Source: SZUA-309 sp965232595 (GTDB lineage Bacteria; Pseudomonadota; Gammaproteobacteria; Pseudomonadales; Azotimanducaceae). From it: a DNA stretch of 64,000 bases. The position numbers were made by a program, and so were the translations under genes. Location of the stretch: NCBI GenBank assembly GCA_965232595.1, contig OZ246983.1, positions 930,001-994,000 of the forward strand, written 5' to 3'. Below the pieces are notes generated by a model that had not been told where the DNA came from, did no database searches, and saw only the letters and a program-made list of their open reading frames with translations. Below, piece after piece: positions 8,133-15,529 of this stretch (position 1 is the first letter of the stretch; every line of letters starts with the position of its first letter).

Positions 8133-10804
8133 CAGGACACCTCCCGCAGAATCGGAATCCCATCGCCCGCATCGGCGAACGACATGCGCAGGCTGTGCGC
8201 GCCGGCATCGACCAGCTGGCTGGTGCCATCCGGCAGGATGAGTTCGGCCGTGCAGTTTGCCGGCACGAGCACCTTCAGCTCGAAGGCATCCTCGGTCAGC
8301 TGCCAGCTCGACTCGTAGCGGCCGTTCACCGTGGTCAGAGCCGCCTCGGCGGCCCGGACCGGAGGCTCGCCCGCAGGGGAGCCGTAGCTGGCCCCGAGGG
8401 GCGGTTTCGGCTCGATCACGATGTGTCGATAGGCAATGTGGCTTTCGGACAGGTCCCTGCTCTGGGCAAAGCCGGCCAGGGTGCCCATCAGCCACTCCAT
8501 GACGCCGGCGGCCACCAGCCGGTTCAGATCGCGGCCACCGCGCTCCGGATCCGGATGCACCGGCGTGTCCAGCAGCAGCCGATAAGCGAGATCCAGGCGG
8601 CCGATGCCGTTCAGGCTGGACAACAGCCAGGGCACGTCCAGCAGCCGCCGGCGGGCAGCCATGCCTTCGGCGCCATCATTCAGGGTCGACTCGACCGCCT
8701 CGATCAGCACGGTTCGAGCTCGACGCTGCTCGGAGCGATCGAGCAGGCCGAAGTGCAGGCTCAGCGCGCAGACATGGGCACCGTCACCGACCAGCCGACC
8801 ATCGGGCGTGACGAAGCGACGACGGAAGGCGTTGCGGATGTTGCCGGCCAGCTCTTCGCAGTTTTCCAGGTCAGAAAGGTTACCGAGGACGCCGGCAATC
8901 CGGGCGGTCATGCGCGCGGTGCGGTACAGCCAGGCCGTGGCCAGAAGGTCCGCCGGGTAGGCCGGATCCGCGTCCAGGTCCTCACGGATGAACTCATCCG
9001 CAGCGCCGAGGCCGCTGGCCAGAACCCGTCGGGCAGCCGGGTAGTGACGGCGCAACAGGCGCCGGTCACCGGTGGCGCGGAACAGCTGCCACAGGCACTC
9101 GACGAACGCGGCGCTGGCACCGGCAGGCCCTTCGGTGCACAGCGCATCCTCCGCCGGTGGCGCCGGCACCGCCGCCGGCAGGCTGCCGTCCGGGAACTGC
9201 GCATCGGCCATCTGCTCGAGCCAGGCAGTGACTCTGGGGATGCCGTCGAAGCAGAGCAGCAGCGTGGGTGCGGTCGGCCCGACTTCACTGAGCCGGCCGA
9301 TCCGATCTTCCGGCGCCAGGCCCGGGGTGCTGACGTTGCCCTGCACCCGCTGCAGGTGGCCGAGGAGCAGATCGGCAAGCTGGTTCAGGCGCGGATGGTC
9401 CGAGTGCAGGCTGGCGTGACGCGCCGGCTGATCCGGACAGGGCACCGCAAAGGCGTGGATCGACTCTTCCCGGAACAGATCGCCGCTGACTTCCACGTAG
9501 CGGAAGCCGTGCACGGCAAACTTGCTCTCGAAGGTCTCACCTTCTTCGTCGCCCCGGGCCACGTAGACGTCTTCGCCTAGCGGTCGGGGCAGGCCCTCCT
9601 CATCCAGGCTCAGCGCGTAGCGGATCTTCAGCGCGCCGCCATCCGGGGCCTGGAGCTCGAGCCGCACGTGGCCGAGCAGCGGCTCCGGAAACTCGAACAG
9701 AGCGGACGCATCCTGCCAGCGGACCATCTCTCCTTCGACCGCGGCCGGTTCGGCCGTTGCCAGGCGGCTCGGCGCCAGCTCGATGTCTTCCTCTTCCGGT
9801 CGGGCGCCCTGGTTCACCGGGTACCAGCCGAAGGAGCCGGGGCCGTCACCCAACCAGTCTTCGCGCCGGCGCATGCCGTCCACCGCCTCACCGCCGGCGG
9901 GGTCGGCTGCGAGGATCCAGGACGGTTGCCAGCGCCAGCCGCTGTCGGTGGACAGCCACCACTGGCTGCCGTCTTCCAGCCCCGCTTTCAGCTCAACCAG
10001 CAGCTCCGGCCGATCGCCGTACTGCTGCCGGCCACCAACTCCCGGGTTGCCGGCGTAGCAGCCATCGGCGAGCAGAACCGCCAGTCGGTTCTCGCCCAGC
10101 TGCAGCAGATCGGTCACGTCCAGCGTGTGGTAGGTCACCCGCTGGCTGAAATCTACCCAGCGCCCGGGCAACCGGGTCGCAGCCAGGGTCTCGCCATTCA
10201 GCTGCAGGGCCACCTGGCCACGGGCGGCAATGTAGAGCCGGGCCCGGCTGACGGCTTGCTTGAGGGTGAAGGTGCGGCCGAACAGCGGCACCGGGACCGT
10301 GCTGATCCGCGAGCCGACCTGTCCGGCGCTGATCCAGCGGCCCGACCAGTCCCGCGGCTCGAGCAGCCCTGCTTCGAAGCTGGCCGCTTCGCTCCAGGGG
10401 CTCGGCAGCCCGTCGCTGTCGAAGCTGCGCACTTTCCAGAAAACCTTGCGGCCGGAGATCAGAGGCTTGCCGGCGTACTCGAGCTGGACGGTCTCCCGAC
10501 CCTCCACCCGACCGGTGTCCCAGAGATCGCCTTCATCCATCCGCAGCAGCTCGGGGTGTGACGCCGCCAGCACCTGATAGGCGGTCTGCAGCTCCGCGGG
10601 CCGGTCGTCACCGGACCACCAGGACAGCCGCGGTTGCGGCACGTCTATGCCGAGGGGCTCGTGCTGATAGTCGCAAAGCAGCCTGGTCGGGGCGCCGGCG
10701 GCGGCAGTGACGGGTGCTGCCCCCTCAGTGCCTTCTGCCTGCTTCGCATCGGAGTCCGTTTGCTCTTTTGTTTGGCTGCTTGTCTGGTTGTTGAGGTCCG
10801 TCAT
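8132..10804 (-). CDS. Divergent GH78 alpha-L-rhamnosidase-like protein
   Basis: An 890-residue protein with the GH78 layout. It has an N-terminal fibronectin-like domain (PLGIDVPQPRLSWWSGDD then AYQVLAASHP, about residues 38-150), a Bac_rhamnosid_N-type carbohydrate domain (about 170-345), a beta-sandwich (about 360-455), an (alpha/alpha)6 barrel (about 465-785) and a C-terminal beta domain. GH78 enzymes remove terminal L-rhamnose. The key motifs are eroded. The usual CPQRDERLGWTGD is here APEDRIGRLSEVG (497-509), and the late SLNHxMxG motif is DLNRLVAAG, without the histidine. There is no signal peptide; the first 30 residues are polar and low in complexity, so the protein is cytoplasmic. 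Its stop overlaps nthB by one base. Activity on rhamnosides is uncertain. Confidence 0.75.
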   Translation of the reverse strand: MTDLNNQTSSQTKEQTDSDAKQAEGTEGAAPVTAAAGAPTRLLCDYQHEPLGIDVPQPRLSWWSGDDRPAELQTAYQVLAASHPELLRMDEGDLWDTGRVEGRETVQLEYAGKPLISGRKVFWKVRSFDSDGLPSPWSEAASFEAGLLEPRDWSGRWISAGQVGSRISTVPVPLFGRTFTLKQAVSRARLYIAARGQVALQLNGETLAATRLPGRWVDFSQRVTYHTLDVTDLLQLGENRLAVLLADGCYAGNPGVGGRQQYGDRPELLVELKAGLEDGSQWWLSTDSGWRWQPSWILAADPAGGEAVDGMRRREDWLGDGPGSFGWYPVNQGARPEEEDIELAPSRLATAEPAAVEGEMVRWQDASALFEFPEPLLGHVRLELQAPDGGALKIRYALSLDEEGLPRPLGEDVYVARGDEEGETFESKFAVHGFRYVEVSGDLFREESIHAFAVPCPDQPARHASLHSDHPRLNQLADLLLGHLQRVQGNVSTPGLAPEDRIGRLSEVGPTAPTLLLCFDGIPRVTAWLEQMADAQFPDGSLPAAVPAPPAEDALCTEGPAGASAAFVECLWQLFRATGDRRLLRRHYPAARRVLASGLGAADEFIREDLDADPAYPADLLATAWLYRTARMTARIAGVLGNLSDLENCEELAGNIRNAFRRRFVTPDGRLVGDGAHVCALSLHFGLLDRSEQRRARTVLIEAVESTLNDGAEGMAARRRLLDVPWLLSSLNGIGRLDLAYRLLLDTPVHPDPERGGRDLNRLVAAGVMEWLMGTLAGFAQSRDLSESHIAYRHIVIEPKPPLGASYGSPAGEPPVRAAEAALTTVNGRYESSWQLTEDAFELKVLVPANCTAELILPDGTSQLVDAGAHSLRMSFADAGDGIPILREVS

Positions 10805-10835
10805 GGAACCGTCGTTGAGCCACCCCTCTGATGCT

Positions 10836-11702
10836 TCAAGTTTGCTTCAGAAATTCCTTCGTGGCCAGAACAACCTCGTCCAGCTGATCGTGATGCACCC
10901 AATGGCCCGCGTCCGCCACGTTCACCAGCTGACCGTGCCGGAAGTGCACGTCGGTGCCGTCCTGTCCGGTGCGATGCTGGAATCCTTCCGTGGCGTTCAG
11001 CAGCAGGGTCGGGCAGTCGATGGCCTCCCAGAGCGCGGTGGTCTCTTCCGTCGGCACCCGGTAAGCCGGGTAGGCATGGGTGTAGTTGTCGTACTTCCAG
11101 CTGAAGGAGCCGTCCTCGTTCTGGTTGCTGCCGTGCACCGTCAGGTGTCGGGCCTGATCGTCGTTCAGATGGGCATTGGCCTCCCGCATGCGCGCGTAGG
11201 CATCCTCCAGGGTGGGGTAGCGGCGGGTCTGCCGGCCGGCGAGCGTCCGGGTGTTGTCCACCCAGGCCCGGATCCGCTCGGCGGGCCCCTGATTTTCGAA
11301 AAGGCCCGGCCAGAGGCCCACGCCTTCCATCAGCACCAGGGCACGGACCATTTCGGGGTAGGCACCGGCGAACAGGGCCGCCAGGCTGCCACCCATGGAG
11401 TGGCCCACCACCACCAGCGGCGCCAGCGAGCGCTGCTGCACCAGCTGCACCAGGTCGTACACATAATCCACGTGGTGGTAGCTCGAGCCGCGCACCCACT
11501 CCGAGTCGCCATGGCCGCGCAGGTCCGGGGCGACGATGTGGTAGTCGTCCGCGAAGTGCTCGGCAAACCAGTCCCAGGTCCGGCAGTGGTCCTGGCTGCC
11601 ATGCACCAGCAGCATGTGCGGCGCCCCGTCGTTGCCCCAATCGAGGTAGTGCAGGCGCAGGCGCTGCGAGAAGTAGCTGTGCGAAGTCGGGTTGCGGTTC
11701 AT
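10836..11702 (-). CDS. Alpha/beta hydrolase
   Basis: A 288-residue alpha/beta hydrolase. HGSQDHCRTW carries the oxyanion hole, PDLRGHGDSEW is the usual strand-4 loop, and the nucleophile serine is in GHSMGG. The catalytic histidine is probably in DAGHWVHHDQ. The family includes esterases, lactonases and C-C hydrolases, and the substrate cannot be assigned. The start is MNRNPTSHS, because the ATG overlaps the LysR stop codon (ATGA); longer frames would run into the LysR gene. The GH78-like gene begins 31 bp downstream, which places this gene in the nitrile hydratase operon. Confidence 0.85.
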   Translation of the reverse strand: MNRNPTSHSYFSQRLRLHYLDWGNDGAPHMLLVHGSQDHCRTWDWFAEHFADDYHIVAPDLRGHGDSEWVRGSSYHHVDYVYDLVQLVQQRSLAPLVVVGHSMGGSLAALFAGAYPEMVRALVLMEGVGLWPGLFENQGPAERIRAWVDNTRTLAGRQTRRYPTLEDAYARMREANAHLNDDQARHLTVHGSNQNEDGSFSWKYDNYTHAYPAYRVPTEETTALWEAIDCPTLLLNATEGFQHRTGQDGTDVHFRHGQLVNVADAGHWVHHDQLDEVVLATKEFLKQT

Positions 11703-12607
11703 GCTGTCATTCCGTTCTGAACGTTGTCGGCCGGCGTGCCCAGAAGGCGGGACTCGAGCCGGGAGAATACTTCCTGGATGTGGGTGGAGAGCGCGCGGAT
11801 CCTCGGCACCCCGCGCAGGTCCGGATGAAACAGCAGCCACATCGGCTGAGCCTCCAGCGCCTCCAGCGCGCCGATTCGCTGCAGGCGCGAGTCTGCATCA
11901 CCAACGGCGCAGGGCAACAGGGTGATCCCCATGTCTGCGGCGACCGCGGCCTGCTGCAGCAGCACGCTGTTGCAGCGCACGCCCAGCGGCACGTCGGCAA
12001 AGTAGCGCTTCTTGAAGCCCGGCGCCCGCACGCTCTCGATGCCGGATTCGATCCAGCTGGCCGATCCCGGCTCGCCGAGCGGGTCGTGCCGCGCGAGGTA
12101 GGCCCGGCTGCCGTAAACCCCCAGCCTGGACTCACCGAGCTGTCGGCCGATCAGCGTGTCCGGCGGCTGGTTGGTCACCCGTATGGCCATGTCCGCCTCG
12201 CCGCGCGCCAGATCCAGTTCCCGATAGTTGGGGATGAACTCCAGGCGCACGTCCGAGTGCTCGGCGGTGAACGGCGTCAGCTCCGGCATCAGCACCACCG
12301 CCAGCACGTCGGGCAGGGTGAGCCGGATCGTCCCGGCAATCTCCTCGCCCCAGCCGGAGAAGGTCGCCTCCAGGTCGCTGAGATCCGCTGCCAGCGGCTC
12401 CAGCCGGGCGAACAGCTGGCTGCCGTCGGTGGTGAGCTGGAGGCCGGCGTGGCTGCGGACGAACAGCTTGACGCCCAGACGTCCCTCCAGCCCGTCGAGC
12501 CGCCGGGTAACGGTGGAAGCATTGACGCCCAGCCGGTCGGCGCTGGCCCGCACCGAGCCTGATTGCGCCAGGGTGGTGAAAAAGCGATAGTCGTCCCAGT
12601 TAGCCAC
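11699..12607 (-). CDS. LysR-family transcriptional regulator
   Basis: A regulator of about 302 residues with an N-terminal winged helix (YRFFTTLAQSGSVRASADRL then NASTVTRRLDGLE) and a periplasmic-binding-like effector domain. The start is chosen at GTG 12607 (VANWDDYR), with GGGAG upstream, because that gives the usual LysR N terminus. A TTG at 12649 would add 14 residues but lies inside a palindrome that looks like an operator. It is the first gene of the operon leading to the nitrile hydratase and is the obvious candidate regulator. Palindromic sites just upstream suggest autoregulation. The effector is unknown. Confidence 0.88.
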   Translation of the reverse strand: MANWDDYRFFTTLAQSGSVRASADRLGVNASTVTRRLDGLEGRLGVKLFVRSHAGLQLTTDGSQLFARLEPLAADLSDLEATFSGWGEEIAGTIRLTLPDVLAVVLMPELTPFTAEHSDVRLEFIPNYRELDLARGEADMAIRVTNQPPDTLIGRQLGESRLGVYGSRAYLARHDPLGEPGSASWIESGIESVRAPGFKKRYFADVPLGVRCNSVLLQQAAVAADMGITLLPCAVGDADSRLQRIGALEALEAQPMWLLFHPDLRGVPRIRALSTHIQEVFSRLESRLLGTPADNVQNGMTA

Positions 12608-12642
12608 TGTGCGCAACACTCCCTGCGGATTAGCCCTAATTC

Positions 12643-12705
12643 GTTGCAATTATGCAACACATCGTTGCGTTACCATAGGTTGCATTTCGTGTTACCTAAA
12701 GTAAC
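12643..12705. promoter_or_regulatory. Palindromic operator cluster upstream of the lysR gene
   Basis: GTTGCA-ATTA-TGCAAC at 12643-12658 is a perfect 6+6 palindrome. Two more half-sites follow, GTTGCG at 12664 and GTTGCA at 12680, and then GTTAC-CTAAA-GTAAC at 12691-12705. On the minus strand a CATAAT -10-like hexamer lies inside the first palindrome. A LysR protein bound here could control both its own operon and the crotonase gene on the other strand. The region to 12902 also holds the G-rich hairpin listed separately, and no further gene is seen. Confidence 0.5.
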
Positions 12706-12723
12706 ATTGCTCCCAGATTTGCT

Positions 12724-12772
12724 GAGGGATGCCCGAAACCTCCCTCCCCTCCCCTCCCTTCGGGCATCCCTC
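12724..12772. repeat. 14-bp perfect inverted repeat with G-quadruplex-capable loop
   Basis: GAGGGATGCCCGAA (12724-12737) is exactly complementary to TTCGGGCATCCCTC (12759-12772). The 21-base loop on the plus strand is nearly all pyrimidine. Read on the minus strand it is GGGAGGGGAGGGGAGGG, four G-runs separated by single A bases, the canonical motif of a stable parallel G-quadruplex. A second imperfect C/G-rich inverted repeat follows at about 12778-12808. It sits between the divergent lysR and crotonase genes. Confidence 0.75.
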
Positions 12773-12902
12773 CAATCTACCCCTCCCCTACAAGTAGGCG
12801 GGGTTAGCGATCACCAGATCTCTAACCTCGCCACATTTTTTTCTGCCCTGAAGAAAATCTGCTCTAAGATCGTCGGCTCCTCCGCCAGACGACTTCGAAC
12901 CG

Positions 12903-13691
12903 ATGGATTACCAGCACCTGCAGGTGGCGCACGAGGGGCCGATCGCTACCGTTACCTTCAACCGGCCGGATCGCGCCAACGCTTTGAACTATGAGCACCT
13001 GGCAGAAATCGAGGCAGCCGCACTGGCGTTCCGGGATGACGCGGATACCCGGGTAGTGATCTTCACCGGTGCCGGCAAGCACTTTTCCTCCGGCGCCGAT
13101 CTGACCGATCCGGGCACAGCCTACAAAGGCCCGCTGTCGCTTCGCCGGCGCCGCTCGAGAATCGGTGAGCGTGCCATCCAGGCGCTGTACGGCATCGATC
13201 AGATCACCATCGCGGCCTGGAACGGTGCGGCCATGGGTGGCGGCGCCTGCATCACCACCGCCCTGGACTTCCGGATCGGCGCCGAAGGCTGCTTCATGCA
13301 GTACCCGGAAGTGGACATCGGCCTGAACCTGATGTGGAAAAGCCTGCCGCTGATCACCCACCTGGTGGGTCCGGCCAGGGCCAAACGGCTGGTTGCCGGC
13401 GGCGAGCGGATCGGTGCCGACACCCTGCTCCGCTGGGGGGTGCTGGACGACCTGGTGGCAGCAGACCAGCTGCTGCCTCGGGCCAGGGAGCTGGCCGAGC
13501 ACTACGTGAACAAGCCGCCGGTGGCCGTGCAGATGATCAAGCAGAGCGTGAATCGAATCGTCTCCGCGCTGGATCAGAGCATCATGCATATGGACGTGGA
13601 TCAGAACCTGTTTGCCGCCACCTCCGAGGACAGAGCTGCCGCGGTGGATGCCTATCTGAACGGCACGAAGCCGGAGTTCAGCGGCAACTGA
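12903..13691 (+). CDS. Crotonase-family protein (enoyl-CoA hydratase/isomerase)
   Basis: A 262-residue crotonase. The oxyanion-hole segments are HFSSGADL (60-67) and NGAAMGGG (107-114). Of the two acidic residues used by classical enoyl-CoA hydratase, the first is missing: the residue after GGGA is C116 where glutamate is usual. The second, E136 in YPEVDIGL, is present. One acid only is typical of isomerase-like or other crotonase activities, so hydratase function is doubtful. The start ATG follows a long AT-containing leader. It is divergent from the lysR gene and may or may not be linked to the nitrile operon. Confidence 0.85.
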   Translation: MDYQHLQVAHEGPIATVTFNRPDRANALNYEHLAEIEAAALAFRDDADTRVVIFTGAGKHFSSGADLTDPGTAYKGPLSLRRRRSRIGERAIQALYGIDQITIAAWNGAAMGGGACITTALDFRIGAEGCFMQYPEVDIGLNLMWKSLPLITHLVGPARAKRLVAGGERIGADTLLRWGVLDDLVAADQLLPRARELAEHYVNKPPVAVQMIKQSVNRIVSALDQSIMHMDVDQNLFAATSEDRAAAVDAYLNGTKPEFSGN

Positions 13692-13710
13692 GCCTGTTTA
13701 GGCAAATTTT

Positions 13711-13740
13711 TTGCACTACTCGCCGGGCAGGGCGTACACT
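13711..13740 (+). promoter_or_regulatory. Sigma-70 promoter for the membrane protein gene
   Basis: TTGCAC (13711-13716) and TACACT (13735-13740) are separated by 18 bp and are followed by the GC-rich GGGCC. The gene start at 13771 is about 30 bp downstream of the -10. The same 12-mer GTACACTGGGCC is found before the gene at 28618. Confidence 0.6.
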
Positions 13741-13770
13741 GGGCCAACGGTTCGATTGGGGGATTGAACG

Positions 13771-14373
13771 ATGGATCTTCTGGGATATGCAGCCCTGGGT
13801 GGGCTGGAACGACTGACCATAGTCGCCGGTGCGGTGATCATCGGCTATTGGGGCTACCGTCTCTACACCGCCGAGAAAAACGCCGGTCTGGTTTTCATGG
13901 GCCTGGCCGTGGTGGTGCTTGTCGGCGCCCTGGCAACCGGCGGCAGCTATCTCAGGAGCGTGGGCGAAGGCTACCAGCTGGCCAGCCTGCCAGCGGACGC
14001 ACCTGCGGCCGACTCACCTTTCGCCGACGAGCGCTCAGACGCACCGGCAGAGGCGCCCGCAGCGCCTGAAGCCCCCGCCGAACTGGCTGAAGCCCCGTCG
14101 GAACCGATGCCTGCAGCTGCGCCGGAGGCTGATGTGGCGGCCACGGTCGACGCCCCGGCAGCCGCCGCAGAGGTTGAGGTGCCGGCGCCAGCCGCGGAGC
14201 CGATGGAGGCAACTGTTCCTGAAGCGACGGATCTGCAGGCGACCGAATCGCCGGTCAGGCTCGCCACCGGTGCAGAGCTGGGTGGCCGCATCGTCTCGGT
14301 GAAGTCAGAGAACGTCTCGCTGGAATGGTCTTCCGACTCAGCCGCCGCTGAAGGCGACTCGGGCTCGGAGTAA
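13771..14373 (+). CDS. Small membrane protein with Ala/Pro/Glu-rich tail, function unknown
   Basis: A 200-residue protein that I do not recognise. Two hydrophobic helices (about 14-32 and 39-58) are joined by a short polar loop. From residue 65 to about 165 the chain is a low-complexity stretch of alanine, proline and glutamate (repeated APAE, APEA, PAAA units), which is probably disordered. A short ordered-looking C terminus follows, GAELGGRIVSVKSENVSLEW. Such tails often span the periplasm or act as flexible tethers (inference). It has its own promoter and stands between the crotonase gene and a convergent Rieske gene, so there is no operon context. Confidence 0.7.
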   Translation: MDLLGYAALGGLERLTIVAGAVIIGYWGYRLYTAEKNAGLVFMGLAVVVLVGALATGGSYLRSVGEGYQLASLPADAPAADSPFADERSDAPAEAPAAPEAPAELAEAPSEPMPAAAPEADVAATVDAPAAAAEVEVPAPAAEPMEATVPEATDLQATESPVRLATGAELGGRIVSVKSENVSLEWSSDSAAAEGDSGSE

Positions 14374-14379
14374 CGGCGC

Positions 14380-15192
14380 TTAGTGACGGGCGCGCAGACG
14401 CACCCGTCCATCCTCCTCCGCAATTTCCGGCACCTCGGCAAAGCGACAGGTCTGGCCGCTGACGCAGTCACCCGTACGCACGTCGAAGGCGTACCCGTGC
14501 CACGGGCAGGTGACCGTGCCGTCGACGATCTCCGCGCCGCCGAGCGGGCCCAGCTGATGCGGACACAACGCCGGATACACCACCAGCTCGCTGCCCAACT
14601 CGTTGACGATGAACGACCTGCCGCCCACCTCCACGTCCAGCGGTAACTCAAGCTCTGCCCGGGCGCCCAGGGTCACCTCACGCTGCTCCGCAGCGCTGCG
14701 CTCGATCCGCCGGTCCAGCTGCACCTGCCGCTCCACCATCATCGCCACATCCTCGTCATAGAGGGTGCTGTAGAGGTTGGCGTAGACCTTGCCGACCTTC
14801 TCCCGATGCTCCGGGGCCACCCCCGGCACGAAGAAGTCCACCACGATATCCACCCGCTGCGCCTCGATGGGAAAGGCGTGGGTCCAGATCTCCGCACCCT
14901 CGTTGCGACCCGACAGCGTCCGGGTGATCCAGCGGCGGCAAGCCCGATCGAGCCTGAGCTCAATCACGTTCTCATCACCACTCGGGCTCGTCGTCTTCGC
15001 CCGCCAGCCCCAGGGCCCGGCATCCAGACACTCGATCGCGGCAAAGCTCGACTCGTGCACGTGCGGCAGGTGCTCCCAATCCAGGGTGTTCTCATACATG
15101 CGCACCAGGCTCACAGGCAGCACGCGGCGATAGGTACCCACGTGCGGCAGCTGCGAGCTGGGGAAGGCTTGTATGATCTCGTGGTCCGGCAT
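14380..15192 (-). CDS. Rieske oxygenase-like protein with reversed domain order
   Basis: A 270-residue protein. The C-terminal third is a Rieske domain: C210-P-H212 and C229-P-W-H232, the CxH-x16-CxxH pattern of a 2Fe-2S Rieske cluster. The N-terminal part carries ENTLDWEHLPHVH (34-46), which contains D38-x2-H41-x4-H46, the mononuclear-iron motif of Rieske oxygenases. It is followed about 100 residues later by YDEDVAMMVERQVQLD (145-160), which looks like the segment with the third iron ligand. In known Rieske oxygenases the Rieske domain comes first. The start is set at MPDHEIIQ by the strong GGGAGAG site; a longer start is possible. The reaction is unknown. It is divergent from the P450 gene. 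Confidence 0.8.
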   Translation of the reverse strand: MPDHEIIQAFPSSQLPHVGTYRRVLPVSLVRMYENTLDWEHLPHVHESSFAAIECLDAGPWGWRAKTTSPSGDENVIELRLDRACRRWITRTLSGRNEGAEIWTHAFPIEAQRVDIVVDFFVPGVAPEHREKVGKVYANLYSTLYDEDVAMMVERQVQLDRRIERSAAEQREVTLGARAELELPLDVEVGGRSFIVNELGSELVVYPALCPHQLGPLGGAEIVDGTVTCPWHGYAFDVRTGDCVSGQTCRFAEVPEIAEEDGRVRLRARH

Positions 15193-15529
15193 GAGTCTCT
15201 CCCGGCTTCGCGGTTGGCTGACAAGGCATCTCACAGACCGATGGATGCCCGGCGTTTAGGTCGCATGAAACAACGAATCGGCCGCCAATTCATTGCGCAG
15301 TGCACGATTGACAGTCAATTGGGGCTGTAGTGATATCGAGCCCGGGGAGGAAAGGGAGCGACACCGCGACCTTTCTCGAGGGACGGCCGAGCAGCGCGAA
15401 TTCTATTATTAGATGGGGAGCTGTTCGGCCGTTTTCGTTTGGGAACGGACTTTTCCACCCGCACTTTCGCATCTTTGCCCATTTCGCTACCGTGCTTCCT
15501 GAGAGAGAAACTATCGAGGGAGGCCAATC
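15193..15529. other. 337-bp divergent control region between Rieske and P450 genes
   Basis: No coding sequence is visible. The region contains the 13-bp palindrome and promoter-like site listed next. An AT-richer stretch around 15400-15420 (CGAATTCTATTATTAG) follows, and then a GAGGGAGG ribosome-binding site for the P450 gene at about 15515-15525. Confidence 0.5.
15307..15336 (+). promoter_or_regulatory. Palindromic operator overlapping a -35 element
   Basis: ATTGAC-A-GTCAAT (15307-15319) is a perfect 13-base palindrome. It contains a consensus -35 TTGACA (15308-15313), with TGATAT 17 bp downstream (15331-15336) as a weak -10. A dimeric repressor bound here would block transcription toward the P450 gene. 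Which regulator binds is unknown. Confidence 0.45.
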
